From: Talinum fruticosum
Taxonomy: Eukaryota > Streptophyta > Magnoliopsida > Caryophyllales > Talinaceae
Length of the DNA: 64,000 nt
Direction: 5' to 3'
NCBI GenBank assembly: GCA_021018815.1
Contig: JAITYX010000046.1
Span: 310,001 to 374,000 of the forward strand
A program made the translations under genes and the position numbers. The notes below the pieces were generated by a model. It did no database searches and was not told where the DNA came from. It saw only the letters and a program-made list of their open reading frames with translations. Positions within the stretch are counted from its first letter, which is position 1, and the number at the start of each line of letters is the position of its first letter. This document shows, one piece after another, positions 10,990 through 20,974 of this stretch.

Positions 10990-11298
10990 GGTTTTTTTTT
11001 TGTGGTCACTCTATGATGACGGTTCAATGAATGAACCGTCGTTAAAATTTCACTTTCAACTTTTAATGACGGTTCATCCATTGAACCTTCATTATAAATA
11101 AATATATGACGACGGTTCTTAGAATGAACCGTCGTTAAAAGTTGAAAGTAAATTTTTAACAACGGTTCATTCATTGAACAATCATTATACGTAATTAAAA
11201 ACCGCTTTTTTATAAAAAATCTACCGCATCATTTTTTAGAACAATTTTTCATTATAATCGTCGTTTAAGACCCATCGTTCAAAGTGTTTCCTGTAGTA
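10990..11298 (-). repeat. CACTA-2 palindromic subterminal repeats and terminus
   Basis: A hairpin with 9-bp arms and 5-bp loop lies at 11018-11040 (GACGGTTCA, ATGAA, TGAACCGTC). Further copies of GACGGTTCA or its complement recur at about 11070, 11113, 11125 and 11162. A larger inverted repeat pairs about 11052-11077 (ACTTTCAACTTTTAATGACG onward) with about 11123-11150 (CCGTCGTTAAAAGTTGAAAG). The terminus CCTGTAGTA closes at 11298. Confidence 0.7.
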
Positions 11299-11645
11299 TT
11301 ATAGCTATTTCGTCAAGTTGTCCGAGCAAGACTTAGCTAAATATATTTTTACTTTAGAGAAAATGTCTAATTTTGATTCATTCTTATTTGAAGAAAAACT
11401 TCAGTCTCTAAAATCCGAGAACAAAATTTTAAAAGCCGATTTAGAAAAACTAAGACTCAACTTGAAGGTATTTGAGACTAGCTCACAAGACAATGAGACT
11501 AAGTCCGACTACTTCAACTCCGAGCAATTGAAGAAAAAGCTCAGCAAGTTGAGAACCTTGTTTTAAAACTTACTCTCAAGGTTAGAAAACTTGACTTTCT
11601 TCTTGGTTCCGAGTGTGTTTCTTTTAGAAAAGAGGGACTTGGTTT
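11299..11645 (+). pseudogene. gag: Copia gag fragment, C-terminal half, first part (element J)
   Basis: The open stretch 11318-11566 encodes a coiled-coil-like, Lys/Glu/Leu-rich segment (EEKLQSLKSENKILKADLEK). After one frame change it reaches KLDFLLGSECVSFRKEGLGF, which fits the plant copia gag signature usually seen as LDLLLGSQ...F.KAGLGF. The reading frame is cut at 11645 by the solo SIRE LTR and resumes at 13219. Its left end adjoins the CACTA-2 terminus. It is a relic; the Ty1/copia assignment rests on this signature and on the pre-integrase part at 19045-19316. Confidence 0.65.
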
Positions 11646-13213
11646 TGAAGGTTTGCTCGGGAGAGTCCGAGTCACCCTAGAGGGGGTGAATAGGGTGATA
11701 GAAGTTTTTCCTGGAAACGTTCACTCTTTTGTTAACGAGGAGACAGAGACAGGTTCCGAGTCAAACAACAGGGTCGAAATGCTTTCACGAACAAACACGC
11801 AAGTCAAGCAGGAGTAAAATGACTGTCCGAGTCTAAAATGAACTCGAAAGATAACACTTAGAAATTACGTGGAAAACCTCCTGGGGCAGAAAACCACGAA
11901 CCATGTCAATCTAGATACGAAGTCAAATCCACTATTTTGAGTCCACAAAATACCGTGAACTGATCGAACCCGAGTTGCTCCCTTAGACAACTCTATACAA
12001 GTTTTCCTAGACTCGTAAATTCCCTTATCCGATCTAGTGCTTCCTAGCCGAGATAACCCTTACAGCTAGGGACAACTAAGCTGAGTTAACCCTTACAGCT
12101 TAGTCAAGGGACCTTACAAAGAATGTAAGAAGGAGTTTGTAATCGAGTACAAGACCTTACAACTCGTAAAGTAATGAATTACAGAGTGGGAGTTGTAAGT
12201 AGAAGATTGAAAGTAAATACAATGACTTTGAGCAAGTATGTGTATTAACAATATATTCAGCCCGTCAATCTTCAAGTCTTATGAAGTGGCTTCTATTTAT
12301 AGATGACCGAGCAGAGTAGCCGTTATCTTCATCTCGCTGACCGAGAGTTCTTTGTGACCGTTGACAAAAGCTTTTGAGTCACTCGAAAGTATCCGTTGTG
12401 ATATGAACGTTGGACAACGGTTTAACTCTCTTGAAGTCCCAAAACCACTCGGCGGTGTCTTGAAAAGTAAGGTGGAAACCACCGTTAAGCTTAGCGTTCC
12501 AGTTTTTCAGATTTGGAAACATACAGCTCCGACACAATCTTCCGGGCCTGGAGCGAGAGAAGGTGAAAAGCCATGTTTCTCTGGTGATTTGACGTTCGAA
12601 GCCAGGTTACTTTTGTGGTTTGAAAAAGGTGTATCCTCGTTTGAATAACCTACAAAAGTAAATCAATTTTGGTTCTCAAAGTATAAAATACTTTGGTCCA
12701 AGATTAGACACGAGATAATAAAATTATTAAGATAATTAATCAGCTAAATATCCGAGTCGAAGAGGAATGAAATTTTCCGAGTCCAATATCCATGTAACTC
12801 AAAATTCCATCGAGCTAGTCCGAGCAATGAATCAAGTTAAGTAAAGAACATCGAGTGATATACCTTGATATAGACTAAGCATGAAACAGACTAGAGGTAC
12901 TGACTCTAATGAAATAGAGCTTATAACCGAAGTCGATTCCGAGTGAGAAAAGACGAAATACTAGTCTATTCAATCTGCGATAAATCCGAGTGATGTCTGG
13001 ACTCGGAACAAAGAACCAGCTTTTCGAGTCACTTACGGATAAGCAGGAAATATAAGAAGTAAGAGCTGTATCACTTAGAGAAGATACCATTTTATTCAAA
13101 GAAGTTTCGAGATACAAAGAATGCCTTGGAATCAAAACTCTATAAGTATGAGATGGTTATACCCGATTCATTTAATGCAACTCGAAATGCGTTGAGAAGT
13201 GTCCGAGTCTTCG
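11646..13213 (-). repeat. Solo SIRE-type copia LTR with perfect 5-bp target duplication
   Basis: The 1,568-bp sequence is the same LTR as 52071-53551 (plus) and 55596-57081 (minus). On the plus strand it begins TGAAGGTTTGCTC and ends GAGTCTTCG. It is flanked by GGTTT at 11641-11645 and GGTTT at 13214-13218, a perfect duplication. No primer site or internal domain follows, so it is a solo LTR left by LTR-LTR recombination. Copia gag reads through if the LTR and one GGTTT are left out. Confidence 0.9.
12293..12302 (-). promoter_or_regulatory. TATA box of the solo SIRE LTR
   Basis: The minus strand reads CTATAAATAG followed by AAGCCACTTC. The same motif and downstream context are in the other two SIRE LTRs (52971-52980 and 56165-56174), so it is probably the LTR promoter. 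Confidence 0.6.
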
Positions 13214-13559
13214 GGTTTCAACTCGAAAAATGGTAACTCTTACAAGAGTCTATTAAAGAATGATTCAAGAAAAATTCATTTTCGAAAAGTCGAGCCTGGT
13301 CCCATTTAACCAATGACGAAAGGGAATCGTACTAGAAAGATTTATCAAAAGAAGTCTCTTAAAACGTTTAACAAAAAGAAGGTTTTTCATGAAAGGGAGA
13401 CTTAGTTTCCAAAGAAGAAAAGTCATTATTAAACCAAGCCCAAAGTTATTCAAATACGGGTTACCAAAAATGTCCTTCCTCTAAAACCGACCTTAGTAAG
13501 GACACTTATTAGGCTTGTAAGAGGAAGTGAGAAGGGTTAGTGTGTTTGTATTTTGCAGG
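13214..13559 (+). pseudogene. gag: Copia gag fragment, second part (element J)
   Basis: Continuation of the gag frame broken by the solo LTR. Residues after GLGF are strongly basic, with segments such as KIHFRKVEPGPI and PMTKGNRTRKIYQKKS, typical of the nucleic-acid-binding C-terminal part of plant copia gag. No intact CCHC zinc knuckle is visible. The stretch carries stops near 13305, 13406 and 13430 and ends at 13559, where the Tat LTR C begins (TGTAGACACC at 13560). Confidence 0.6.
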
Positions 13560-14268
13560 TGTAGACACCTAAAAAGTGTTGTCTTTTATGTCGTTATTTT
13601 CGTATTTTGTTTTGTAGGCCTAATGATGATAATCCCCGATCCTGTTTGTGGATTTGGATCTCTGACCGTGATTGATCCGTGCAATATGAGCCAAGAAACC
13701 ACAAAGAACCCCCAGCACCACTTATATAGCCCTTTTGCCTTGCGTCGGTCCACAAATCCTCTTTTCTTTCGAACTCTCTAAGAGTCGGGCCGAGCCTTTA
13801 GAGATTGTGGAGTCCCATGATATGTGCCGGGAATTTCCAAGTACAGAATACCACATTCTACTTTTGTCCAAGTAAGACAAAGAGTCGAAGACTTGAAGAC
13901 GACACTCGAAGCATTGTATTTCATGATAAGGAGCATCAAAGTGTCTGCGTTTTAAGCTTCAACGAGATAGCCCACGATAGGCTAGAAGCTTTCCCCTCTA
14001 AATGACGTCGTGGTCGGTGCCCACCTTCTAGAAGCACGGTGGAATGCTACGTTTTGAGCTTAGAGAATCCTCGGAGGTACAACTAGGGCATGAAAACCTA
14101 GGAGGGTCCAGGTGGTCGGTGCCTGCGTCCCTTGTTTTAACTGGTTGTATCCTATTTTATCATCTTCCGATGCGGTTCTATCTCTTAAGGAATTTCCTGG
14201 TTTTATTTTAGTTTTTGGACTGGCTGATAAGAGGCAAACCCTAAGTCATTTGTGACCTAGGTCCTCTC

Positions 14269-14278
14269 CTATAAATAG
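14269..14278 (+). promoter_or_regulatory. TATA box of Tat LTR C
   Basis: CTATAAATAG followed by AGAGCCTTGGCTCTC, an 8-bp-arm hairpin right after it. Position in the LTR and sequence fit an LTR promoter. LTR D lacks this segment. Confidence 0.55.
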
Positions 14279-14941
14279 AGAGCCTTGGCTCTCATTCCCA
14301 CATGAATTCTCGCCTTAGCATCACACTCGTAGAAAGCTCACCGGAATACTCTCATCTAAACATTACTCTGTCAAAATTGATCTTGAACATTCATCTTCTC
14401 TACTTACTACCATTGAATCCGTGCAAACAGATAAAGAATATTCGATTATTCTGATCTCTAGGCATTCATTCAACTAATCATTGCCCTACTCTAAACACCA
14501 TTAAGAAGAATTGGCCCTTTTCTTTGGCTTTTCGCCATTATATCAAGAGATCCGACTAGGAGATCCACAACGAGCAAGGTGGGACAACCTAAGAGCCATA
14601 TTTCAGCCTTCAAACGGTTATATTTATTTCGGGTTTATTCGCTTTCGTATTGTGGTTTTAGAGATATAATCGCTTTAATTTCCTCCCGACCAATGTAATC
14701 TTTTATTTCTTGCTTTTCTTTCTTTCATCGCTTTCTTTATTGCTTTTCTTTATCATTTTCCTTGTTATGTTTTAGTTGCTTTAATTTTATTTCGCATGCT
14801 GTATGCTTGTTTTCTTACATCTTTATTAACATACTACTCGAACTAGTAATTGTTGTCTCCGGAAGGGCGGAATGGAGGAATTTATCCCTACGTTTCATAC
14901 CCTCACCCCTGAATCGATTCTCGCTTCAAGACCGATGGAGT

Positions 14942-15160
14942 TAGGGGTGTGCAAAATCGGTTAACCGCGTTTCGATTAACCGAAAATCGGTTAACTGGAA
15001 TTTCGAATAGTGAAAAACCCAAACCGTAACCGATCCGAATTTTCTGGTTAACCAACATTATGGTTAACCGAATTTTTGGATCGCAAAATTCCCAATCCGT
15101 AATCGAACCGAAAAGTCCGGTTAACCGAAAAAATCGGATCGGTTTACGGTTAATCGTTAT
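14942..15160 (+). repeat. hAT left terminal and subterminal repeats
   Basis: After the terminal repeat, copies of GGTTAACCG or close variants (CGGTTAACCG, CGGTTAACTG, GGTTAACCGAA) recur through about 15145, mostly within AATCGG contexts. They mirror the right end (18600-18773). hAT transposases bind such subterminal motifs; that role is inferred. Confidence 0.75.
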
Positions 15161-15319
15161 TTGAAAAAATAAATTTACAATTCTGCAAAATTAAATCCAA
15201 AAAATTTGTTTCTGGCAGCAAGTTACAACATTAGAAAAATGAATTTGGACTTAGTAGCAAAATAAATTGTTCTCGAACTCGAACTATAATATACAAAACA
15301 AAGTGAAGCCCACGAATTC

Positions 15320-15530
15320 CAGGTAGCAGCGGCAGCACCAAACCACCAGCAGCACTGCACCAGCAGGTATCCAAGCAGCACCACGAGCAGCAGCAGAGAG
15401 GCAGCACTGGGTAAAGGAGAGGCGAGCACCAGCAGCACTGGACCAGCAGGTATCCGAGCTAAACCACGAGCAGCGAAGCAAGACCATGAGCAGCAGCAAC
15501 ACCACCACCAGCTCCATTTACCGTCACATG
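15320..15530 (-). repeat. CAG-rich duplicated segment downstream of the hAT transposase
   Basis: Two copies of about 55 bp, starting near 15345 and 15428 (CACCAGCAGCACTG, then ACCAGCAGGTATCC and ACCACGAGCAGC), lie about 83 bp apart in a stretch rich in CAGCAG. It lies between the transposase end and the left terminus, so it is probably 3' untranslated. The Cys/Trp/Leu-rich open frames here come from this composition. Confidence 0.6.
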
Positions 15531-15638
15531 TCATCCGATGTAGCCATAGATTCGTCAATAGCAATTGTGGGTTGATTCAAAATCAAGTCTTCCATACCTA
15601 AAAATTAATTGCATATAAAATTAGTTTAATATTATTCT

Positions 15639-17868
15639 TCAAATTAAAATTGATATAAAAAAATGATATATATGAATAATAAATGTATAATTACAATAGG
15701 GATAAGAAAACTTACCATTCTCTAAATCCTCCAATTGAAGAAAATTCTCCTCTATTATGAGAGGGCTATGTGACTTGCGTAGCCAATCTTGAGCACAAAT
15801 AAGAGCTTCTACAATTCTAGGAGTCAAAGAAGTGCGGAAGGAATCAAGTACCCGACCTCCGGTGCTAAAAGCGGACTCGGAAGCAACCGTAGAAACTTGC
15901 ATAGCAAGGACATCTCGATACATCATAGTAAGAATAGGATATCGCTTCTTTTGATCCCTCCAAAATTGTAAAATGTCAAATCCATCATCATTTTGCTCAC
16001 ACTCATCACACAAATATTTGTCAAGCTCACTTTTCTTTTCACTCTCTAAGGTCCCCTTCTCTCTTTTGTATTTCATATTTAGAAGTTGCTTCACATCCAT
16101 CAATTTGCTAATGCAAGGAACACTAGAAACCAAAGGAGAGACACAACTTGATGTTTCCATTTTCTTCTTTGGTTGAGGTAGACAAGATGCATAGAAATCA
16201 AACATGGACCTTAAAGTGACCTTGATCTCGAGGAACAACATGTTTGCACTCTCCTCAACATAATTGCTCCTAACAAGTCACTCAACATAGTCTAACTTAC
16301 ACCTTGGGTCAAAAACAAGGGAAATGAATAACAAAATATTGATATTATCAACATTTGCACAATACTTCTCATATTTGCCCTTCATTGCATAAGCTATGTT
16401 CTTAATGTAGTCATTCTCATTATCACAATATGTAGATATCGCTAACCCAACTCCATATATTTGAGGCATATAAGTATTACCCGTCACATAAAGGCATCCA
16501 GACAACATCAAAGTTGTTTCATAAAAGATTTTGAAGAAAGGTAAGAATGCCTCAATTTTATTCGAATCATGTTGAGTAGGAGCACCCCGTATTTTCTCAA
16601 ATCTTTCACATATTGACCACCTTTAGATTCTAAGTTACTAAATGCTTGTTTAAACTTCGAAGCACATTCAAGCATCAAATATGTGGAATTCCATCTTGTT
16701 TCAATATCTAAACAAACATCAATATTTTCCTCTTGGACACAAGCTTTAAACTTTTGAAGCCTAGTAGGAGAAGTCCTTACAAATCTTACAGCAAGACGAA
16801 CTTTAACAATTGAAGGATCAAGTTCCTTTAATCCATCTTTCACAACAAGATTCAATATATGTGCAACACATCTCATATACAAGTACTTCCCATCCAAAAT
16901 AGTATCCCCCAATGGTTAATTCTTCTTTTCGGATGCTTGAATGGCTACATCATTTGAGCTTGCATTATCAATAGTAATAGTCAAAATATTCTTCAATTCC
17001 CATTCAATCAAGCACTTCTTTACAGCCCTCCCAATCAATTCCTCGGAATGGCCAGCAATAGGAGAAAAATTAATTATCCTCTTATGCATATTCCAATCAT
17101 CATCAATAAAATGTGCGAGTGAGACACATATAACTCAAATTTTGCCCCGAAGTCCAAGTATCGGTGGTGAAACAGACCCTTGAAGACAATTTTTGAAAGA
17201 AATTTTTCAGTTTGTTCCTTTCATCGATAAAGAGTGCATAACAATCTCTAGTTATTGTGTATCTTGAAGGGGGAACAAATTCAGGTCGCATGAATTTGCA
17301 AAAATCATGAAAACCTTCACGTTCTACAAATATAAAAGGTAACTCATCCACAATAATCATTTTTGCAAGGGATTTTACGTAGCATCATGATCAAATTGCC
17401 AACACCGAGGGACACTCACGGTTTGCACAGACCCATCCTCATTGACAATAGTCTCACTATAAAAATCAATTAATTTTTGTTTCCTATCAAAGTTTGCAGG
17501 ATACCTCTTAAACCTAATCAAATGATTTTTCAAAGCACTAGTCCCATTTTTAGAAGAGGCTCGAATCAACCTACTATAGTATTTGCACTTCACTTGTTCT
17601 TCAACTTGAGTTTCATGAAAATGACACCAATATTCAGATTTTTCTTTTTCTTACCACTAGCTTTGGGTCGAGGTGGCTTACTTACAGTTCGACTTGTCCG
17701 GTGTTTAGGCTCCTTTTTAATCTCCTTAGCTTGCACATCAACTTCTGCCTCTAGATCCTCCATTTCCATGTAAGTATGGTCGTCACTATCACTTTCATCT
17801 TCAACTATGTTGACATAAACATCATCCGAATCCATATTACAATTGCTATTGCTAGAGCTCCAAAACAT
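15639..17868 (-). pseudogene. hAT transposase (BED / RICESLEEPER-like), frameshifted
   Basis: Nuclear cut-and-paste enzyme of the hAT superfamily. Parts in order on the minus strand: 17868-17590 acidic N-terminus; 17593-17375 BED-type finger region (KCKYYSRLIRASSKNGTSAL, NHLIRFKRYP), with the second Cys of the usual CxxC read as Tyr. 17360-17103 holds DELPFIFVEREGF and CFTTDTWTSGQNLSYMCLT, with the first catalytic Asp in TTDTW. About 17100-16925 holds TITIDNASSND, the second Asp. 16912-16508 includes CVAHILNLVVKDGL and ETRWNSTYLML. 16241-15639 has the C-terminal dimerisation domain (VSTVASESAFSTGGRVLDSF, SLTPRIVEALICAQDWL). At least four frame breaks separate the pieces, so it is dead, but nearly full length and fairly young. 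Confidence 0.9.
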
Positions 17869-18599
17869 TAATTCCTACACAAAAAAAAAAAAACACCAAT
17901 CAACAAACCCCGAGCATAGAATAAATCAAAATGTCATTATCACAATATTAATTCCTTACTAGAAAATTTCGTCCATAATCCGTACAAGGACTCGGTAGTC
18001 ATTACAAGTAAGACATCGATAGCGAGGAAAGGAATTTTGTCCATAATCGATAGCAGCATAGAATAAATCAAAACAAAATTCATTATCAAAGCAATGCACA
18101 TGAACTCCGAGTCATTGAGAGCAAAACCGACATGTATATCCCAAAACCGACAATTTATTCATTATCAAAGTTTTGAACTGACAATTTTCCCAAAACAGAT
18201 AGCAGGGGACAAAAATTCATTATCAAAGCAACACCAAACACGAATTCTGCCCAAAAAAAAAGAGAGAGAGATGAGGGTGGAACTCGAGTCGAATTGAGCG
18301 TTGCCGAGCCGATAATCGTCGGTTGGTCGCTGGTTGCCGCAGAACGAGGGTAGAGGGGGAGGCAGAGGGAGAGAGAAAGAGCAGGGGAGCAACGACAACT
18401 AAGCGAGAGAAACGCAGCAAGAGAGTGGGAGGAGCGTCGCCGGGCCGGTGGTCGTCGTGAGGTCGCCGATAGGTCGCCGGTGGCAGCAGAGGGTGAGAAC
18501 AGCAGCAACGCAAGAGAGTGAGAGAGGAGAGGAGCGGCGTACGAGTCTTATAACGAGAGAACGAGGGTTTTATTTTTACAGCATTTTATATTTTTAATA
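17869..18599 (-). other. hAT 5' leader region
   Basis: No supported protein. The stretch 18260-18540 is purine-rich on the plus strand (GAGAGAGAGA, then many GAGA and AGCA), giving proline- and serine-rich open frames on the minus strand that I treat as compositional. Confidence 0.4.
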
Positions 18600-18773
18600 A
18601 AAATCGGTTCGGTTAACCGAAAATTTTCATATTACGAACCGTGAACCGAAAAAATTCCGGTTCGGTTAATCGAACCGAGTTTTCTAGATAAATTAATCGG
18701 TTAACCACTTTTTGTATCGGTTTTTCAATTTTTCGGATAGGTTTTTCGGTTTTGGTTTTTTTGCACACCGCTA
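18600..18773 (+). repeat. hAT right subterminal repeats and terminal inverted repeat
   Basis: Copies of TCGGTTAACCGAAAA, GGTTCGGTTAATCGAACCG and CGGTTAACCAC precede the end TTTTTTTGCACACCGCTA at 18773, the mirror of the left end. Confidence 0.8.
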
Positions 18774-19044
18774 GATGGAGTCATCTTTTAACCTCTTTTA
18801 GTCTTAGTTTTCTCATACTAAGATTGGAAGATCAAATTTTGTTTTTGTTAGTTTTTCTTTTCTAAAAGCTGATCGCCGATTCCCTCTTATTTATTTCTTC
18901 TAAATCTACATCCTGGTTGTTTTCTAATTTACAGGATAAAAAAGATTAAGGTTTCGGATCCGCCAACCAGGGTAGAGGTCGAGGCTAACTCCGCCAACCC
19001 CTACCTCTAGTTGGCGCCACCACCGCTAGGAACATGTTGCCGCT

Positions 19045-19316
19045 CGTGCCTAGTATTTCTTGTCAAAGGCCTCAAATACAATCATTTGAGCATCTCCTAA
19101 TTTTGTAACAAAGGACAAGAGGTAAGATTCACTTAGACCAACTGCTTTATAATTGACGCTACATTGAAGGAAACAAAGCTCTTAGGTTATCGGTTAGGTA
19201 ACACTTACATTATCCCTCTTAGTGACTCAACACATAATTTATCATGTATAAAAGCTTCTATTAATGATAAGTCATGGGCATGGCATCGTAGTTTAGGAAA
19301 TATTAGCATGCATACC
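19045..19316 (+). pseudogene. Copia pol fragment, end of protease and pre-integrase (element J)
   Basis: The frame reads FLVKGLKYNHLSIS, then after one stop FCNKGQEVRFT, a second stop, then LLGYRLGNTYI and DKSWAWHRSLGNISMHTYRH. This matches the conserved plant copia order LLSISQLCD, then GNTY, then WHRRLGHAS (GAG-pre-integrase domain). It lies in the same orientation as the gag fragments at 11299-13559, so both are probably one copia element split by LTR C. It ends where LTR D begins at 19317, in the middle of the pre-integrase domain. Confidence 0.75.
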
Positions 19317-20955
19317 TATAGACACCTAAAACGCGTCATTCCTTATCTCTTTTACTCCTATATTTTATTTTGTGAGCCCGATGATGAAATCTTGAGTACT
19401 ATTTAAGGATTTGGATCACAGACGGTATTTGATTGGTGTTACAAAAGCCAGTAAACCACAAAGAACCCTTTAGCACCAAATAAAAAGCCTTTTGCCTTAG
19501 GTTGGTCCAAAACTCCTTTTTCTTTCATACGGTACAAGCCTAGGTCAAACCTCCGGAGTCAACGAAAGTCCGACCATGCCTATAGGGAGATTCCAGTGCT
19601 AAAACGCACCGTTTCATCACTAGCTTCTAACCTAGACATAGAGACTAAAGATATTAAAATGAGGCCGTACCTCATGCCGTGTTTCATCATCGAAGCATCA
19701 AAATGCTACGTTTTGCTCCATGATAGTTCGCCTAAGACACGAAGCTCACTTCCTCAAAACGACACCATTTATGTCTAGCGCCGCGTACCAGGGCCCGGTT
19801 CACTTAAAATGTTGTGTTTTTCATAAGATTCTCACTACAAGACGGAAGGAGCCGAACGACCCAAAACGACGCTAATATGGTTGGTGCCGCCAGCCCTAGG
19901 ATCCGGTTGTATCCATCCATTTTTGGCCTGGTTTTTTTGATTTTCCAGTCGGTTCTTGCCCTACTTTGGACAGCTGCCTAAATCTAAACCCTATGTCATT
20001 TTGTTTTTAATATTTTCCTTATTATGGAGAACAAGTTGTATCATTTTTAATTCCTCCCCACCCGATGCAATCCTTTTAGTTTCTCGCTTTCTTTTCTTTT
20101 TGCTTTTGCTTTCTTTATTGTCTTTCATATCAACCTTTACCACTTTAATTATCATGTTTTGGTTGCTTTTCATTCCGTATCACATGTTGTATGCTTTTGT
20201 TTAGTATGTTGTGTAAATTCACTACCCAAACTAGTAATGGTCGTAGTTTGATGGGCGGAACGAAAGGGCTTATCCCTACGTTTCGTACCCTCGGCCCCGA
20301 TTCCAATTCTCGATTCTAGAATGATGGAGTCAATTTTAAACCTCTTCCAAACTAATTTTTCCCATACTAAGGCTGGAAGAGTATTTCTTTATTTTCTTTT
20401 GTTAGTTTTTCATTCTTGAAACTGATCGGCGACTTTGATTTTTGATTTAATTCCTTTTTGCTTCTCGGCTTTTCCAGATCGAACAATGAAAAAATGTTTC
20501 TGGATCTGCCAGCAAAGCTAGAGGCCGAGGCTGACCACCTTAGCCACGGCCCCGGCCGGTGCCGTCGACGACCAGGTGTTGGCTTTCACCGGCACCGAGT
20601 GGTTAATGGGTTCAACTTGGGTCCAAACCGGTGTTTTCACAACAGGTTGGCCTTAAAGTCCCAAGGCAGAGTCAATAAAACCTAACTTTCCCTTACTTTT
20701 TAGTTAAGAATTAATGTCCCGGAGTTTTAAAAATAATTTATAAAGTAAAATAATAATAAAACCGCCATTCAACTCTATTTAATTCATTTTAATTCAACTT
20801 ATAAAATTCAGAAATCCTAAGAAGAGGTTTATCACCACGTTCTAAAATTGATCTTCAAAACCCTACATCACTTCCATCATCTCTTCAAAAAGAAAAATTT
20901 ATAACGCGTTAATTTGTGAGGAAGCTCGAGCCCCCTGTGGATCGTGGTTCCTACA
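19317..20955 (+). repeat. 5' LTR D of Tat element B
   Basis: The 1,639-bp LTR begins TATAGACACC (TGTAGACACC in LTR C, so the terminal G is mutated) and ends GGTTCCTACA immediately before the primer site. It shares with C the GATGGAGTC site used by the hAT. It lacks the TATA-bearing segment of C at about 14250-14650, so its promoter may be deleted. Confidence 0.8.
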
Positions 20956-20956
20956 A

Positions 20957-20974
20957 TGGCGACTCCACTGGGGA
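20957..20974 (+). other. Primer binding site of Tat element B (tRNA-Arg type)
   Basis: TGGCGACTCCACTGGGGA follows the LTR end by one base. It differs from the complement of the plant tRNA-Arg 3' end (CCCCAGCGGAGTCGCCA, from general knowledge) by one base. Confidence 0.85.

Larger units (their letters stand above)
9050..11298 (-). mobile_element. CACTA-2: second En/Spm-like transposon, 3' end not found
   Basis: The right end at 11298 reads TTTCCTGTAGTA, whose complement TACTACAGGAAA is a CACTA terminus with the first C changed to T. A Transposase_24-type gene runs leftward from about 10190 with at least one preserved intron. The subterminal zone 10990-11298 is full of palindromic copies of GACGGTTCA. 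I could not find the opposite CACTA end between 8950 and 9400, so the element seems truncated where it meets LTR A. From 11299 the flank is copia gag. Confidence 0.65.
14942..18773 (-). mobile_element. Complete hAT transposon with 8-bp target duplication
   Basis: The left end begins TAGGGGTGTGCAAAA and the right end, reversed, begins TAGCGGTGTGCAAAA: matching terminal inverted repeats with one early mismatch. The 8-bp duplication GATGGAGT lies at 14934-14941 and 18774-18781, exactly the hAT length. LTR C reads through the site if one copy is left out; LTR D has the uninterrupted site GATGGAGTC at about 20324. The 3,832-bp element holds a decayed hAT transposase on the minus strand. It is one of the best defined elements of the window, structurally complete but coding-dead. 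Confidence 0.95.
13560..19040 (+). repeat. Tat LTR C, split by a hAT element
   Basis: The LTR starts TGTAGACACCTAAAAAGTG at 13560. It aligns with LTR D (from 19317: TATAGACACCTAAAACGCG) across the 5' part, the stretch AATTTCCTCCC...GCATGCTGTATGCTTG near 14675-14810, the GATGGAGTC site and the GATCCGCCAACCAG/GATCTGCCAGCAAAG region. The hAT insertion 14942-18773 splits it. Only about 1.65 kb is LTR. Compared with D, C keeps about 400 bp around the TATA box that D lacks, but C lacks the 3' end (GATCGTGGTTCCTACA). No matching target duplication was found at the right, where copia coding resumes near 19045. Confidence 0.7.

Noticed and set aside
10806..11174. Minus-strand frame of 122 residues
   Set aside because: It covers the palindromic subterminal repeats of CACTA-2; the repeated residues simply translate the repeats.
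15223..15564. Cys/Trp/Leu-rich minus-strand frames that look like membrane proteins
   Set aside because: Product of the CAG-rich duplicated DNA between hAT transposase and terminus; two overlapping frames look alike.
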